From Hyphomicrobiales bacterium (lineage in GTDB: Bacteria; Pseudomonadota; Alphaproteobacteria; Rhizobiales; Rhizobiaceae): 64,000 bases of DNA. A program made the translations under genes and the position numbers. The stretch covers positions 339,806 through 403,805 of the forward strand of contig UBZP01000015.1 of the NCBI GenBank assembly GCA_900469965.1, read 5' to 3'. Of this stretch, positions 56,305-64,000 are shown in pieces; the first letter of the stretch is position 1; every line of letters begins with the position of its first letter. The notes under the pieces were generated by a model. It did not search any database. It worked only from the letters and a program-made list of their open reading frames with translations, and had not been told where the DNA came from.

Positions 56305-56314
56305 GGAGCACGCC

Positions 56315-56965
56315 ATGAGCGAGACCGACACCGACACCCAGGCTGAAGCCGGCATGACCGAGGCCGAGCTCGCGCGCCACTCGGAGAAGATGGCCAAGAA
56401 GAAGCAGGCGCGCGAAAAGATCATGGCCACCAAGACGGACGAAAAGGGCCTGATCATCGTCCATACCGGCAAGGGCAAGGGCAAATCCACGGCCGGCTTC
56501 GGCATGATCTTCCGGCACATCGCCCATGGAAAGCCCTGCGCCGTCGTGCAGTTCATCAAGGGCGCGATGGTGACCGGGGAGCGCGAGCTGATCGAGAGGC
56601 ATTTCTCCGATCTCTGCCAGTTCCATACGCTCGGCGAGGGCTTCACCTGGGAGACGCAGGACCGGGCGCGCGACATCGCCATGGCGCAGAAGGCCTGGGA
56701 GAAGGCGAAGGAACTGATCGGCGACGCGCGCAACTCGATGGTGCTGCTCGACGAGATCAACATCGCGCTGCGCTACGACTATATCGACGTCAACGAGGTC
56801 GTGACCTTCCTGCAGACGCAGAAGCCGCACATGACGCATGTCGTCTTGACCGGGCGCAACGCCAAGGACGAACTGATCGAGATCGCCGATCTCGTCACCG
56901 AGATGGAGCTCGTCAAGCATCCCTTCCGCTCCGGGATCAAGGCGCAGATCGGCGTCGAGTTCTGA
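56315..56965 (+). CDS. cobO: Cob(I)yrinic acid a,c-diamide adenosyltransferase
   Basis: CobA/BtuR-type corrinoid adenosyltransferase, 216 aa, placing the 5'-deoxyadenosyl group on Co(I). P-loop TGKGKGKSTAGFGM (about residue 51), VQFIKGAM, LLDEINIALRY and VLTGRNAKDELIEIADLVTEM match the family. The N-terminal ~35 residues are a charged helical extension seen in CobO. ATG 56315 follows GAGGAG. Last gene of the riboswitch operon; a large hairpin follows its stop. Confidence 0.94.
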   Translation: MSETDTDTQAEAGMTEAELARHSEKMAKKKQAREKIMATKTDEKGLIIVHTGKGKGKSTAGFGMIFRHIAHGKPCAVVQFIKGAMVTGERELIERHFSDLCQFHTLGEGFTWETQDRARDIAMAQKAWEKAKELIGDARNSMVLLDEINIALRYDYIDVNEVVTFLQTQKPHMTHVVLTGRNAKDELIEIADLVTEMELVKHPFRSGIKAQIGVEF

Positions 56966-56966
56966 A

Positions 56967-57018
56967 GTCGCCCGCGCTGTCCCGGATCGTCAGGCTGTGC
57001 CGGATCGGGACGGGCGAC
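56967..57018 (+). terminator. Long imperfect hairpin after cobO
   Basis: GTCGCCC(G) and GTCCCG..ATC pair with GATCGGGAC and GGGCGAC (57003-57018) around a 13-nt loop, with a 5-nt bulge. The stem is very stable but lacks a T run, so it is a transcript-end structure or factor-assisted terminator of the cob operon. Confidence 0.55.
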
Positions 57019-57212
57019 GGGACGCGTGTCCCGGTTTGCGGCGGGCCCTCGGTCGCCGGCGTGCCGGAATCAGCCCGTTTCTTTGCGTGTTAAGCATATC
57101 AGCAGCGTAAACAGCCGGTTAACGCGGTTGTGACCGGACGCTGTCAGCTTGTCTCCTATGATCCGTACCGATCCTGCGCCACGCGGGAGGTCGGCATCAG
57201 AAGGAGACGGCG

Positions 57213-58022
57213 ATGCACGCCATGGAAAGAATCAACCGGAAGACCTGGAGCGACCCGTTCGCGATCAGGGACTACCAGAACGGCGGCGGCTATCTCAACG
57301 AAGGCGAGGCGGCAGCGCTTCAGGCGGCGTTTGCCGTCACCGCCGGCAGGCGCGTGCTCGACATCGGCGTCGGGGGCGGCCGCACGTCGGCGCTGCTGCG
57401 CGACTGCTCGGAGACCTACCTCGGCATCGACTACACGCCCGAGATGATCAGGCTGGCGCGCCGGAAGCATCCCGACCTGCGCTTTGAACTGATGGATGCG
57501 CGCGATCTCTCCTCCCTGCCGGCCGCGGGCTTCGACGTCGTGCTGTTCAGCTACAACGGCATCGATTCGGTCAATGCGGAGGGGCGGCTTGCGGTGATGG
57601 CCTCAGTCGCGCGGGTGCTTGCGCCGGGCGGCGTGTTCGTCTTTTCGACCTTCCATCGCGGCTGGGACGGCTTCAGCCGGCGCATCGGCTATCGCCGGCT
57701 GGTGTGGACCCGCGATCCCGTCCGGCTCGTGCTGCGGGCGGGCGCCTATGCCACGCGCTCGGCCACCGGCCTGTGGCGGAAGTTCCGCAACGCGCGGCTG
57801 GAGGAGCGGGACGCCGAGCATGCGATCATGCTGCACGGGGCGCACGACTTCGGCATCCTGGTCTATGCGACGACGCCGGCCCAGGCCGAAGCGCAGCTTC
57901 ACGCCGCCGGCTTCGAGGCTCCGACTGCCTTGCTCGACCTCGACGGCCGCCCGCTTGCCGCGACGGCTGGTCCGGAGCTCGAGTATTTCTACGTCGTCGT
58001 GCGAAAGCCCGAGGCGCGCTAA
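57213..58022 (+). CDS. Class I SAM-dependent methyltransferase
   Basis: Cytoplasmic protein of 269 aa with the Rossmann SAM-binding fold: motif I VLDIGVGGGRTSALL (about residue 48), YLGIDYTPEMIRLAR, FELMDARDLSSLP and LAPGGVFVFSTFHRG. The substrate is unknown; the opening SDPFAIRDYQNGGGYLNEGE is not diagnostic. AAGGAG precedes the start. The last codons are duplicated just past the stop (15-bp tandem repeat). Confidence 0.87.
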   Translation: MHAMERINRKTWSDPFAIRDYQNGGGYLNEGEAAALQAAFAVTAGRRVLDIGVGGGRTSALLRDCSETYLGIDYTPEMIRLARRKHPDLRFELMDARDLSSLPAAGFDVVLFSYNGIDSVNAEGRLAVMASVARVLAPGGVFVFSTFHRGWDGFSRRIGYRRLVWTRDPVRLVLRAGAYATRSATGLWRKFRNARLEERDAEHAIMLHGAHDFGILVYATTPAQAEAQLHAAGFEAPTALLDLDGRPLAATAGPELEYFYVVVRKPEAR

Positions 58023-58042
58023 AGCCCGAGGCGCGACAGGCT

Positions 58043-58828
58043 TTAGATACCCAGCCAGGCCCGCAGCGGATGGGCGGGATCGGCGAGCAGGCGGATGGCG
58101 AGCGCCATGCTGGTCAGGACCAGGAGCGGCTTGATGATGCTTGCGCCCTTGCGCATGGCGAAGCGGGAGCCGACCTGCGCGCCGAGGAACTGGCCGATGC
58201 CCATGGTGATGCCGACCTTCCACAGCACGACGCCGTAGCCGAGGAAGAAGGCGAAGCCGCCGATATTGGAGCCGAAGTTCAGGAACTTGGTGTTGGCCGT
58301 CGCCTTGAGGACGCCGAAGCCGGCAAGCGAGACGAAGGCGAGCATGAAGAAGGAACCGGTGCCGGGGCCGAAGACGCCGTCGTAGAAGCCGATCAGCGGA
58401 ACGACCGTCGCCGCGAAGGCGATCTCCGACAGACGGCGATGCTTGTCGACGTCGCCGATGCTCGGCTTCAGCGCGAAGTAGAGGGCGATGCCGAGGAGCA
58501 GGAACGGCAGCACCGCGCGCAGCGCCTCGCCGGGGATGATCGTGGCGAGGGCCGCCCCGAACGCCGCCCCGACTGCTGCGAGCGCCGCCATCGGCAGCTG
58601 TCGCCTGACCTCGATATAGCCGGCGCCGGCATAGGCGACCGTGGCGGAGCCGGAACCGAACAGCGACTGCAGCTTGTTGGTGCCGAGCGTCTCGAGCGGC
58701 GGTATGCCGGCGATCAGCATGGCGGGGATCGTGATCATCCCGCCGCCGCCGGCAATCGAATCGATGAAACCGGCGATGAAGGCTGCGAGAAAGAGAAGAA
58801 GCAGAAGCTGCAGTGTGACGTCGACCAC
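58043..58828 (-). CDS. TSUP family transporter (TauE/SafE)
   Basis: Inner-membrane protein of 261 aa with about eight helices and the two TauE/SafE signature repeats: GFIDSIAGGGGMITIPAML near the N-terminus and GFYDGVFGPGTGSFFMLAFVSL in the middle. Family members export sulfite, sulfoacetate or related organic acids. The substrate is not evident. Convergent with the SAM methyltransferase gene. Confidence 0.9.
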   Translation of the reverse strand: MVDVTLQLLLLLFLAAFIAGFIDSIAGGGGMITIPAMLIAGIPPLETLGTNKLQSLFGSGSATVAYAGAGYIEVRRQLPMAALAAVGAAFGAALATIIPGEALRAVLPFLLLGIALYFALKPSIGDVDKHRRLSEIAFAATVVPLIGFYDGVFGPGTGSFFMLAFVSLAGFGVLKATANTKFLNFGSNIGGFAFFLGYGVVLWKVGITMGIGQFLGAQVGSRFAMRKGASIIKPLLVLTSMALAIRLLADPAHPLRAWLGI

Positions 58829-58909
58829 GCGTAGGAGTCCGGGCAGGCAGGAGGAATATCGCGCCCTCCATGTCAGAACCCGTCCGCAAATGCAAAGCCG
58901 AAAGCGCCC

Positions 58910-60364
58910 CTAGAACGTGCCGAGCGTCGATCCGATCAGCAGAATGGCTACGAGCGCCAGGATGGCGCCGCCGATGCTGACAATGGCGATGTCGCGGTAG
59001 CTTTCCCGGTGGCCGGTGCCGCACACGGCCAGAAGTGTGATCACCGCGCCGTTGTGGGGCAGGGTGTCCAGCGTGCCCGAGGATATGACCGCCACGCGGT
59101 GAAGCAGCGCCAGTTCGACCCCGGCCGCGTTCGCGCGATCGATGAAGGTCGGGCCCAGCGCTTCCAGCGCGATCGTCAGGCCACCGGAGGCGGAGCCGGT
59201 CAGGGCCGACAGGATGTTGGTCGCCACGGCAAGCGCCACGGCCGGGCCGCCGCCGATATCCAGCACCCATTCCCGCACCAGTCCGAAGGCGGGCAGCGCC
59301 GCCATGACGGCACCGAAGCCGACGAGGCTGGAAACGCTGATCGCCGGCAGGACCGATGCGTTGACGCCGGCATCGATCGTGTCGCGCAGTTTCGGCAGAC
59401 GCCGGACGTCCAGTCCCAGCGCCGTCAGGATGCCGGCCGCGAGCGCCGCCACGACCGCCCAGACGCCGGCGACGGCCGAAAGCGTCGTTTCGCCCCAGCG
59501 CGGCTCGGCCAGGAAATCGGCGTTCATCGACGGGATCACGAGCAGCGACAGCAGCATGTTGCCGGCGATGACGATCGCAAGCGGCGCTGCCGCTGCGAGG
59601 AACGACGGTTCCACGTCCGCCGGCTTGCCGCGCCGGATCTCGGCGGGATCGAACTCGCGCGCCACGTTGGCGTGTTCGCGCAGGTTCGGATCGTCGGCGA
59701 TGTCGCGCGCCGGCTGCGGATCGTCCTCCCCGAAGCCCTCGCCGCGTGCGCGTGCGGCGCGCTCCATGCGGCCCAGCCACCAGAGCCCGAATGCCGCCAT
59801 GATCGCGGAGGCGATCAGGCCGAGGCCGGGTGCTGCGAAGGGCGTCGTGCCGAAGACGGGCATCGGGATGGCGTTCTGGATCGACGGCGTGCCCGGCATG
59901 GCCGACATGGTGAAGGTCGAGGTCCCGAGCACGATCGTCGCCGCCATCAGGCGCCTTGGAATGCCGGCGCGCCGAAACAGGTCCATCGCCATCGGCGCGA
60001 TCACGAAGAAGGCGACGAACAGGCTGACGCCGCCATAGGTCACGAGCGCGCCGGCCAGGACCACGGCCGCGATCGCGCGGCGTTCGCCGAGCCTGTCCAT
60101 CAGTACGCGCGAGATCACCCGGATCGAGCCCGTCTCCTCCATCAGCTTGCCGAACAGCGCCCCGAGCAGGAAGAGCGGAAAATACTGGGCGAAGAACCCT
60201 GCCGCATTCGGCATGAAGACCTGGGTCCAGCTGGCCAGGAGCGGCTCGCGGGAGAAGGCGGCGGCGAGGAGGGCTGCCAGCGGCGCCAGCAGCAGGATGC
60301 TCCAGCCGCGATAGGCCAGTGCGATCAGAAGCGCCAGACCGGCGGCGATGCCGAGAAGCCCCAT
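58910..60364 (-). CDS. GntP family permease
   Basis: Inner-membrane proton symporter of 484 aa with about twelve helices. Family landmarks: FFAQYFPLFLLGALFGKLMEETGS, TYGGVSLFVAFFVIAPMAMDLFRRAGIPRRL, GTSTFTMSAMPGTPSIQNAIP and LTGSASGGLTIALEALGP. Members carry gluconate, 3-hydroxybutyrate or other organic acids. The following patatin-like gene on the same strand recalls rhizobial loci for 3-hydroxybutyrate use, but the dehydrogenase gene is not here. Confidence 0.9.
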   Translation of the reverse strand: MGLLGIAAGLALLIALAYRGWSILLLAPLAALLAAAFSREPLLASWTQVFMPNAAGFFAQYFPLFLLGALFGKLMEETGSIRVISRVLMDRLGERRAIAAVVLAGALVTYGGVSLFVAFFVIAPMAMDLFRRAGIPRRLMAATIVLGTSTFTMSAMPGTPSIQNAIPMPVFGTTPFAAPGLGLIASAIMAAFGLWWLGRMERAARARGEGFGEDDPQPARDIADDPNLREHANVAREFDPAEIRRGKPADVEPSFLAAAAPLAIVIAGNMLLSLLVIPSMNADFLAEPRWGETTLSAVAGVWAVVAALAAGILTALGLDVRRLPKLRDTIDAGVNASVLPAISVSSLVGFGAVMAALPAFGLVREWVLDIGGGPAVALAVATNILSALTGSASGGLTIALEALGPTFIDRANAAGVELALLHRVAVISSGTLDTLPHNGAVITLLAVCGTGHRESYRDIAIVSIGGAILALVAILLIGSTLGTF

Positions 60365-60407
60365 GTCAAATCCCCCGGAAGGTTGCCTGGTCAGTCCGCA
60401 GCCAAGA

Positions 60408-61439
60408 TCAGTGATCCCGGATCAGTTCGTCGAGGTCGAAGGAGGGGCGCTTACCGATGTCGTCGCCGTGCTCCTGCAGGAAGGCGTCCGCGGCCTCGCG
60501 TCCCTTGTCGCGCAGCATGGTCAGGAAGGCCCACTCGGCGTTCATCTTGGAGGAGGAGCCGAGGTCCAGCATGATGTCGCTGGCGATGCGGTGCAGCCGC
60601 ATGGAGCCCCATCGCGATCCTTCGGCATGGCCGGCATCGGCGACCTTGCGCATGATCGCCGCCATGCGGAGCTCCTTCAGCAGCACCGCGTTGAAGGAGA
60701 CCTCGTTGATCCGGCTCTGGATCTCGCGGGCGGTCCTCGGCGTTCCGGGGCGTTCGATCGGGTTGATCTGGACGAGGATGGTGTCTTCGGCGGCGCAGTC
60801 CTCGATCAGCGGCGTCAGCGTCGGATTGCCGGAGAACCCGCCGTCCCAATAGGGAACCCCGTCGATCTCGACGGCCTGATAGACGGTCGGCAGGCATGCC
60901 GACGCGAGCAGGACCTGCGGCGACAGTTCCGCATTGCGAAAGACGCGGCCGCGGCCGGTCGCGACATTGGTGGCGGTGATGAAGACGCGTACCGGCGAGG
61001 CGACGAGCCGGCCGAAATCGACGCACTCCTCCAGGATCTCCGTCAGCGGGTTTTTGCCGGCCGGGTTCATCTGATAGGGCGAGACGAGGCGCGCCATCAT
61101 GTCCATCATGAGATAGGCGGGGGAACTGTCGAGCGTCCAGCGGCCGAGCAGGATGTCGAGCGGTGTGCGCTGGAAGGGGCTGAAGCGGGCGGCGTCGGAA
61201 ACCTTGCGCCAGAAGGTCTCGAGCGCTTTGCGGGCGCCGGCGGGGCCATCGTGCTCGTATCCGTCCGCCAGCACGACCGCGTTCATCGCGCCGGCAGAGG
61301 TGCCGGAGATGGCTTCCAGCTTCAGCCAGTCCTCCTCCAGCAGGCGATCGAGGACGCCCCAGGTGAAGGCGCCGTGCGAGCCGCCGCCCTGCAGGGCGAG
61401 GTCGATGGGGCAGGACTTGCGAGGATCGGGCCTGGGCAT
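60408..61439 (-). CDS. Patatin-like phospholipase
   Basis: Acyl hydrolase of 343 aa. The patatin fold has the oxyanion loop ALQGGGSHGAFTWGVLDR, the nucleophile Ser in ISGTSAGAMNAV (about residue 53) and the catalytic Asp in YWDGGFSGNP. The Ser-Asp dyad is complete. No signal peptide. Such proteins can act on lipids or on polyhydroxybutyrate granules, which would fit the adjoining GntP permease. The start at 61439 (MPRPDPRKS) is by homology; the frame runs to 61742. Confidence 0.9.
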   Translation of the reverse strand: MPRPDPRKSCPIDLALQGGGSHGAFTWGVLDRLLEEDWLKLEAISGTSAGAMNAVVLADGYEHDGPAGARKALETFWRKVSDAARFSPFQRTPLDILLGRWTLDSSPAYLMMDMMARLVSPYQMNPAGKNPLTEILEECVDFGRLVASPVRVFITATNVATGRGRVFRNAELSPQVLLASACLPTVYQAVEIDGVPYWDGGFSGNPTLTPLIEDCAAEDTILVQINPIERPGTPRTAREIQSRINEVSFNAVLLKELRMAAIMRKVADAGHAEGSRWGSMRLHRIASDIMLDLGSSSKMNAEWAFLTMLRDKGREAADAFLQEHGDDIGKRPSFDLDELIRDH

Positions 61440-61774
61440 CGTACTCAAGAGCAAACTCCATCGAGCCGGTGCCATCCTGCACCGCAGCAACGCGCCTGCA
61501 ATATTCTTACGCGTCAAACGGGCCTCAGTCGATCCCATTTGCCCGGACTTGCTCGGCTGTTGCTTTCGTTGGCGATGGCGTTTCCGGTTCATCCGACGGC
61601 GCAATCCCGTTTGACCGCGAAATGCCGCTTCGCTAAACAGGTCGGACATGCGGCGGTGCCCTTGTTCGGGCCGGACTGGTGCCTGGAGCGGCCGACCCTG
61701 GAGGGGGCCAGATCCGGGGCTGCCGAGACGGATCGCCCGCACCGCGCATGTCCAGGGGGAACGAGGACAGTGCG
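61440..61774. other. Divergent promoter region between the patatin and cobE genes
   Basis: About 335 bp without a credible gene. Unlike the cbtB leader, the conserved blocks of a cobalamin riboswitch, including the B12 box, were not found here. No terminator is seen. Presumably contains both divergent promoters. Confidence 0.45.
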
Positions 61775-62266
61775 ATGACGGATGCGGTGCAGGTAGACGA
61801 TGGCGCGACGCACGCGCTCGTTCTGGGCCTTGGCTGCGAGCGCGGCACGGCGGCCCAAGAGGTCATCGCCCTTGCCGAAGAGGCCTTGCGTGCCGCCGGG
61901 CGCGACCGCCGCCGGCTTGCCGTCGTCGCCTCGCTCGACACGCGCGCCGAGGAGCCGGCCATGTCCGCCACGGCGCGCCACTTCGCCGTTCCCTTCTGCA
62001 CATTCGACGCCGCAACGCTCGAGGCCGAGACGCCGCGGCTCTCCCATCCCTCCGACATCGTCTTCCGCCACACCGGCTGCCACGGCGTGGCCGAGGCCTC
62101 GGCGCTCGCCGCGGCGGGCACCGGCGGGCGGCTGATCGTTCCGAAGATGAAATCGGCGCATGCGACCGCTGCGATCGCGGAGGTTTTTCAGGCTGTTGCG
62201 GGCGATTTTTCAGAAAATGAATCCGCTTCCATGGATACCCGTCCCGCATCCGTGAGGGTAGCCTGA
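61775..62266 (+). CDS. cobE: CobE/CbiG C-terminal-type cobalamin biosynthesis protein
   Basis: Protein of 163 aa matching CobE of the aerobic pathway (CbiG_C domain): ALVLGLGCERGTAAQEVIALAEEAL at the N-terminus, then AVVASLDTRAEEPAM and VPFCTFDAATLEAE, with GCHGVAEASALAAAG. Its exact step is unsettled; it may bind the precorrin handed between ring-contraction enzymes. Start ATG 61775 follows GAGGACAG; its stop overlaps the cobA start by one base. Confidence 0.88.
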   Translation: MTDAVQVDDGATHALVLGLGCERGTAAQEVIALAEEALRAAGRDRRRLAVVASLDTRAEEPAMSATARHFAVPFCTFDAATLEAETPRLSHPSDIVFRHTGCHGVAEASALAAAGTGGRLIVPKMKSAHATAAIAEVFQAVAGDFSENESASMDTRPASVRVA

Positions 62267-63108
62267 TGGACGCTGTTTTCTCATCCCTGCCGGACCTGGA
62301 GCCGGGCAGCGTCTGGCTCGTCGGGGCGGGGCCGGGCGATGCGGGGCTGCTGACGCTGCTGGCCGTGCACGGGCTGCGCCAGGCCGACGTCATCGTCCAT
62401 GATGCGCTCGTCAATGCCGAATGCCTGCAGTTCGCAAGGCCGGATGCCGTCATCGAATTCGCCGGCAAGCGTGGCGGCAAGCCGTCGCCGCGGCAGCGCG
62501 ACATCTCGCTTCGGCTCGTCGAGCTGGCGCGCGCCGGCAAACGGGTGCTGCGGCTGAAGGGAGGCGACCCGTTCGTCTTCGGCCGCGGCGGCGAGGAGGC
62601 GCTGACGCTGGTCGAGCACAGGATCGCCTTCCGCATCGTCCCGGGCATCACCGCCGGCATCGGCGGGCTCGCCTATGCCGGGATCCCGGTGACGCACCGC
62701 GAGGTCAACCACGCCGTGACGTTCCTGACGGGCCACGATTCCTCGGGCGTCGTGCCGGACCGCATCAACTGGGCTGCGGTCGCTGCCGGCTCGCCGGTGA
62801 TCGTCATGTACATGGCGATGAAGCACATCGGCCAGATCTCGGCGAAGCTGATCGCGGCCGGGCGGGCGCCGGACGAGCCCGTCGCCTTCGTCTGCAATGC
62901 CGCGACGGCGGGCCAGTCCGTCCTGGAAACGACGCTTGCGCATGCGGAGGCGGATGCCGCTGCGGCCGGGCTGGAGCCGCCGGCGATCGTGGTGATCGGC
63001 GAGGTCGTCCGCCTGCGCGGCTCGCTCGACTGGCTCGGCGCCTTGCGCGAGGGCAGGGTGCTGGTGCCCGATCCGCTCGGTGCCCGCACGCTGAAGGACC
63101 CCGCATGA
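62266..63108 (+). CDS. cobA: Uroporphyrinogen-III C-methyltransferase
   Basis: SAM-dependent enzyme of 280 aa making precorrin-2 by two methylations, the branch point to cobalamin (and siroheme). Motifs: WLVGAGPGDAGLLTLLAV, VIVHDALVN, LRLKGGDPFVFGRGGEEAL, IVPGITAGIGGLAYAGIPVTHR and VIVMYMAMKHI. No CysG-type dehydrogenase domain is fused. It overlaps cobE and cobB by single codons, so the three are co-translated. Confidence 0.95.
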   Translation: MDAVFSSLPDLEPGSVWLVGAGPGDAGLLTLLAVHGLRQADVIVHDALVNAECLQFARPDAVIEFAGKRGGKPSPRQRDISLRLVELARAGKRVLRLKGGDPFVFGRGGEEALTLVEHRIAFRIVPGITAGIGGLAYAGIPVTHREVNHAVTFLTGHDSSGVVPDRINWAAVAAGSPVIVMYMAMKHIGQISAKLIAAGRAPDEPVAFVCNAATAGQSVLETTLAHAEADAAAAGLEPPAIVVIGEVVRLRGSLDWLGALREGRVLVPDPLGARTLKDPA

Positions 63109-64000
63109 GCGGGCTGATGATCGCCGCCCCGGCTTCGGGCTCGGGCAAGACTACGGTCACGCTCGGGCTCCTGCGGGCGTTGTCGGACGCCGGCGTCGCG
63201 CTCTCGCCCGGCAAGGCCGGCCCCGACTATATCGATCCCGCCTTCCATGCCGCCGCCAGCCGTTCGGAATGCCTGAACTACGATCCCTGGGCGATGCGGC
63301 CGGGCCTGCTCGCCGACAATGCGGCCGTGCAGCAGCGGGGCGGCCGGATGCTCGTGGTCGAGGCGATGATGGGCCTGTTCGACGGCGCGGCCGACGGCAA
63401 CGGTTCGCCGGCCGATCTCGCTGCGATGCTCGGGCTGCCGGTCGCGCTCGTCGTCGATTGCAGCCGGATGTCGCATTCGGTCGCGGCCCTGGTGCAGGGC
63501 TATGCGCGGTTCCGCAGCGACGTGCAGGTTGGCGGCGTGATCCTGAACAAGGTCGGAAGCGAGCGCCACGAGGCGATGCTGAGGGCGGCGCTGGAGGCGG
63601 CGGGCGTCACAGTCTTCGGCGCGATCCGGCAGGATCCCGCGCTGTCGCTGCCCGAGCGCCATCTCGGCCTGGTGCAGGCCGGCGAGCATGCGGGGCTGGA
63701 GGCCTTCATCGGACGGGCGGCGGAGATCGTGCGTCGCAGTGTCGATCTGGACCGGCTGCTTGCGATGGCCGGACAGGGCCGGGTATCGGCCGGCCGGGCC
63801 GACGTCGCCCGCCTGCCGCCGCTTGGGCAGCGCATCGCCGTCGCCCGCGACAACGCCTTTGCGTTCATCTATCCGCATCTGCTCGCCGGCTGGATCGGGC
63901 AGGGGGCGGAAATCTCCTTCTTCTCGCCGCTCGCCGACGAGCCGGCGCCGGAAGCCTGCGACGCGGTGTTCCTGCCGGGCGGCTATCCGGAACTGCACGG
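63105..64000 (+). CDS. cobB: Cobyrinic acid a,c-diamide synthase (CobB), truncated by window end
   Basis: Glutamine amidotransferase of the cobalamin pathway (hydrogenobyrinic acid a,c-diamide synthase in the aerobic route). About 298 residues are visible: P-loop ASGSGKTTVTLGLLRAL, GPDYIDPAFH, VVEAMMGLFDG and GGVILNKVGSERH, up to the start of the GATase domain (DAVFLPGGYPELH). The catalytic Cys lies beyond the window. The start overlaps the cobA stop (ATGA). Confidence 0.95.
   Translation, partial: MSGLMIAAPASGSGKTTVTLGLLRALSDAGVALSPGKAGPDYIDPAFHAAASRSECLNYDPWAMRPGLLADNAAVQQRGGRMLVVEAMMGLFDGAADGNGSPADLAAMLGLPVALVVDCSRMSHSVAALVQGYARFRSDVQVGGVILNKVGSERHEAMLRAALEAAGVTVFGAIRQDPALSLPERHLGLVQAGEHAGLEAFIGRAAEIVRRSVDLDRLLAMAGQGRVSAGRADVARLPPLGQRIAVARDNAFAFIYPHLLAGWIGQGAEISFFSPLADEPAPEACDAVFLPGGYPELH

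Noticed and set aside
61440-61774. Second cobalamin riboswitch before cobE
   Set aside because: No B12 box (CCAGGAGACCTGCC type) or other conserved block is present.
60408-61778. Plus-strand frame of about 476 codons opposite the patatin gene
   Set aside because: No motif, composition typical of antisense; the minus strand has a complete GTSAG/DGG phospholipase.

Overview
The window is 64 kb of GC-rich bacterial chromosome, densely coding on both strands. The gene content points to an alphaproteobacterium of the Hyphomicrobiales (rhizobial) type: an LsrB/VtlR-like LysR regulator next to DUF1127 genes, a cbb3 oxidase operon, the aerobic CobN/CobW cobalamin pathway, CbtAB cobalt uptake under a cobalamin riboswitch, and rhizobium-style palindromic repeats. 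No genus is assigned. No tRNA, rRNA, IS element, phage gene or CRISPR array was found. Product names rest on motif and family recognition from the translated sequence; no database search was run.

Layout. 1-6.2 kb: a truncated alanine racemase divergent from an Lrp/AsnC regulator, an ABC exporter-like fusion protein, and a metQ-metN-metI methionine-type importer. 6.3-11 kb: ccoNOQP, a small membrane protein, a DUF2189 protein and ccoS. 11.2-19.4 kb: housekeeping and envelope genes (DUF1349, OsmC, DUF924, a large mechanosensitive channel) and two paralogous receiver proteins, one ending in a diguanylate cyclase. 19.5-26 kb: a GlxA/GbdR-like AraC regulator, a GNAT acetyltransferase, two DUF1127 proteins, the LsrB/VtlR-like regulator and a P2-type cation ATPase.

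26-44 kb is the most distinctive part. It is a corrinoid-dependent methyl transfer gene set: an MttB-family methyltransferase without pyrrolysine, its corrinoid protein, an ASKHA/2Fe-2S corrinoid activator, an MtrH-like methyl-THF:corrinoid methyltransferase, a methylene-THF reductase with a separate MTHFR-C protein, a 'virulence factor' family protein, a formyltransferase-like protein, DUF1638, a QueG-like Fe-S protein, a betaine-homocysteine methyltransferase and a complete quaternary-amine ABC transporter. Together they read as: import a quaternary amine (a betaine or choline-like compound), move a methyl group to a corrinoid, pass it to tetrahydrofolate, and oxidise or reuse the C1 unit, with homocysteine methylation as a side branch. 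The GbdR-like regulator at 19.5 kb is a plausible controller.

45-64 kb is dominated by cobalamin synthesis: cobQ, then a riboswitch-led run cbtB-cbtA-cobU-cobW-cobN-(GFA-family gene)-cobO, and at the far end cobE-cobA-cobB (cut by the window edge). This would supply the cofactor the methyltransferase system needs. cobN carries an in-frame insertion of about 150 codons built from palindromic repeats. Between the cob blocks lie a SAM methyltransferase, a TauE/SafE exporter, a GntP-type permease and a patatin-like phospholipase.
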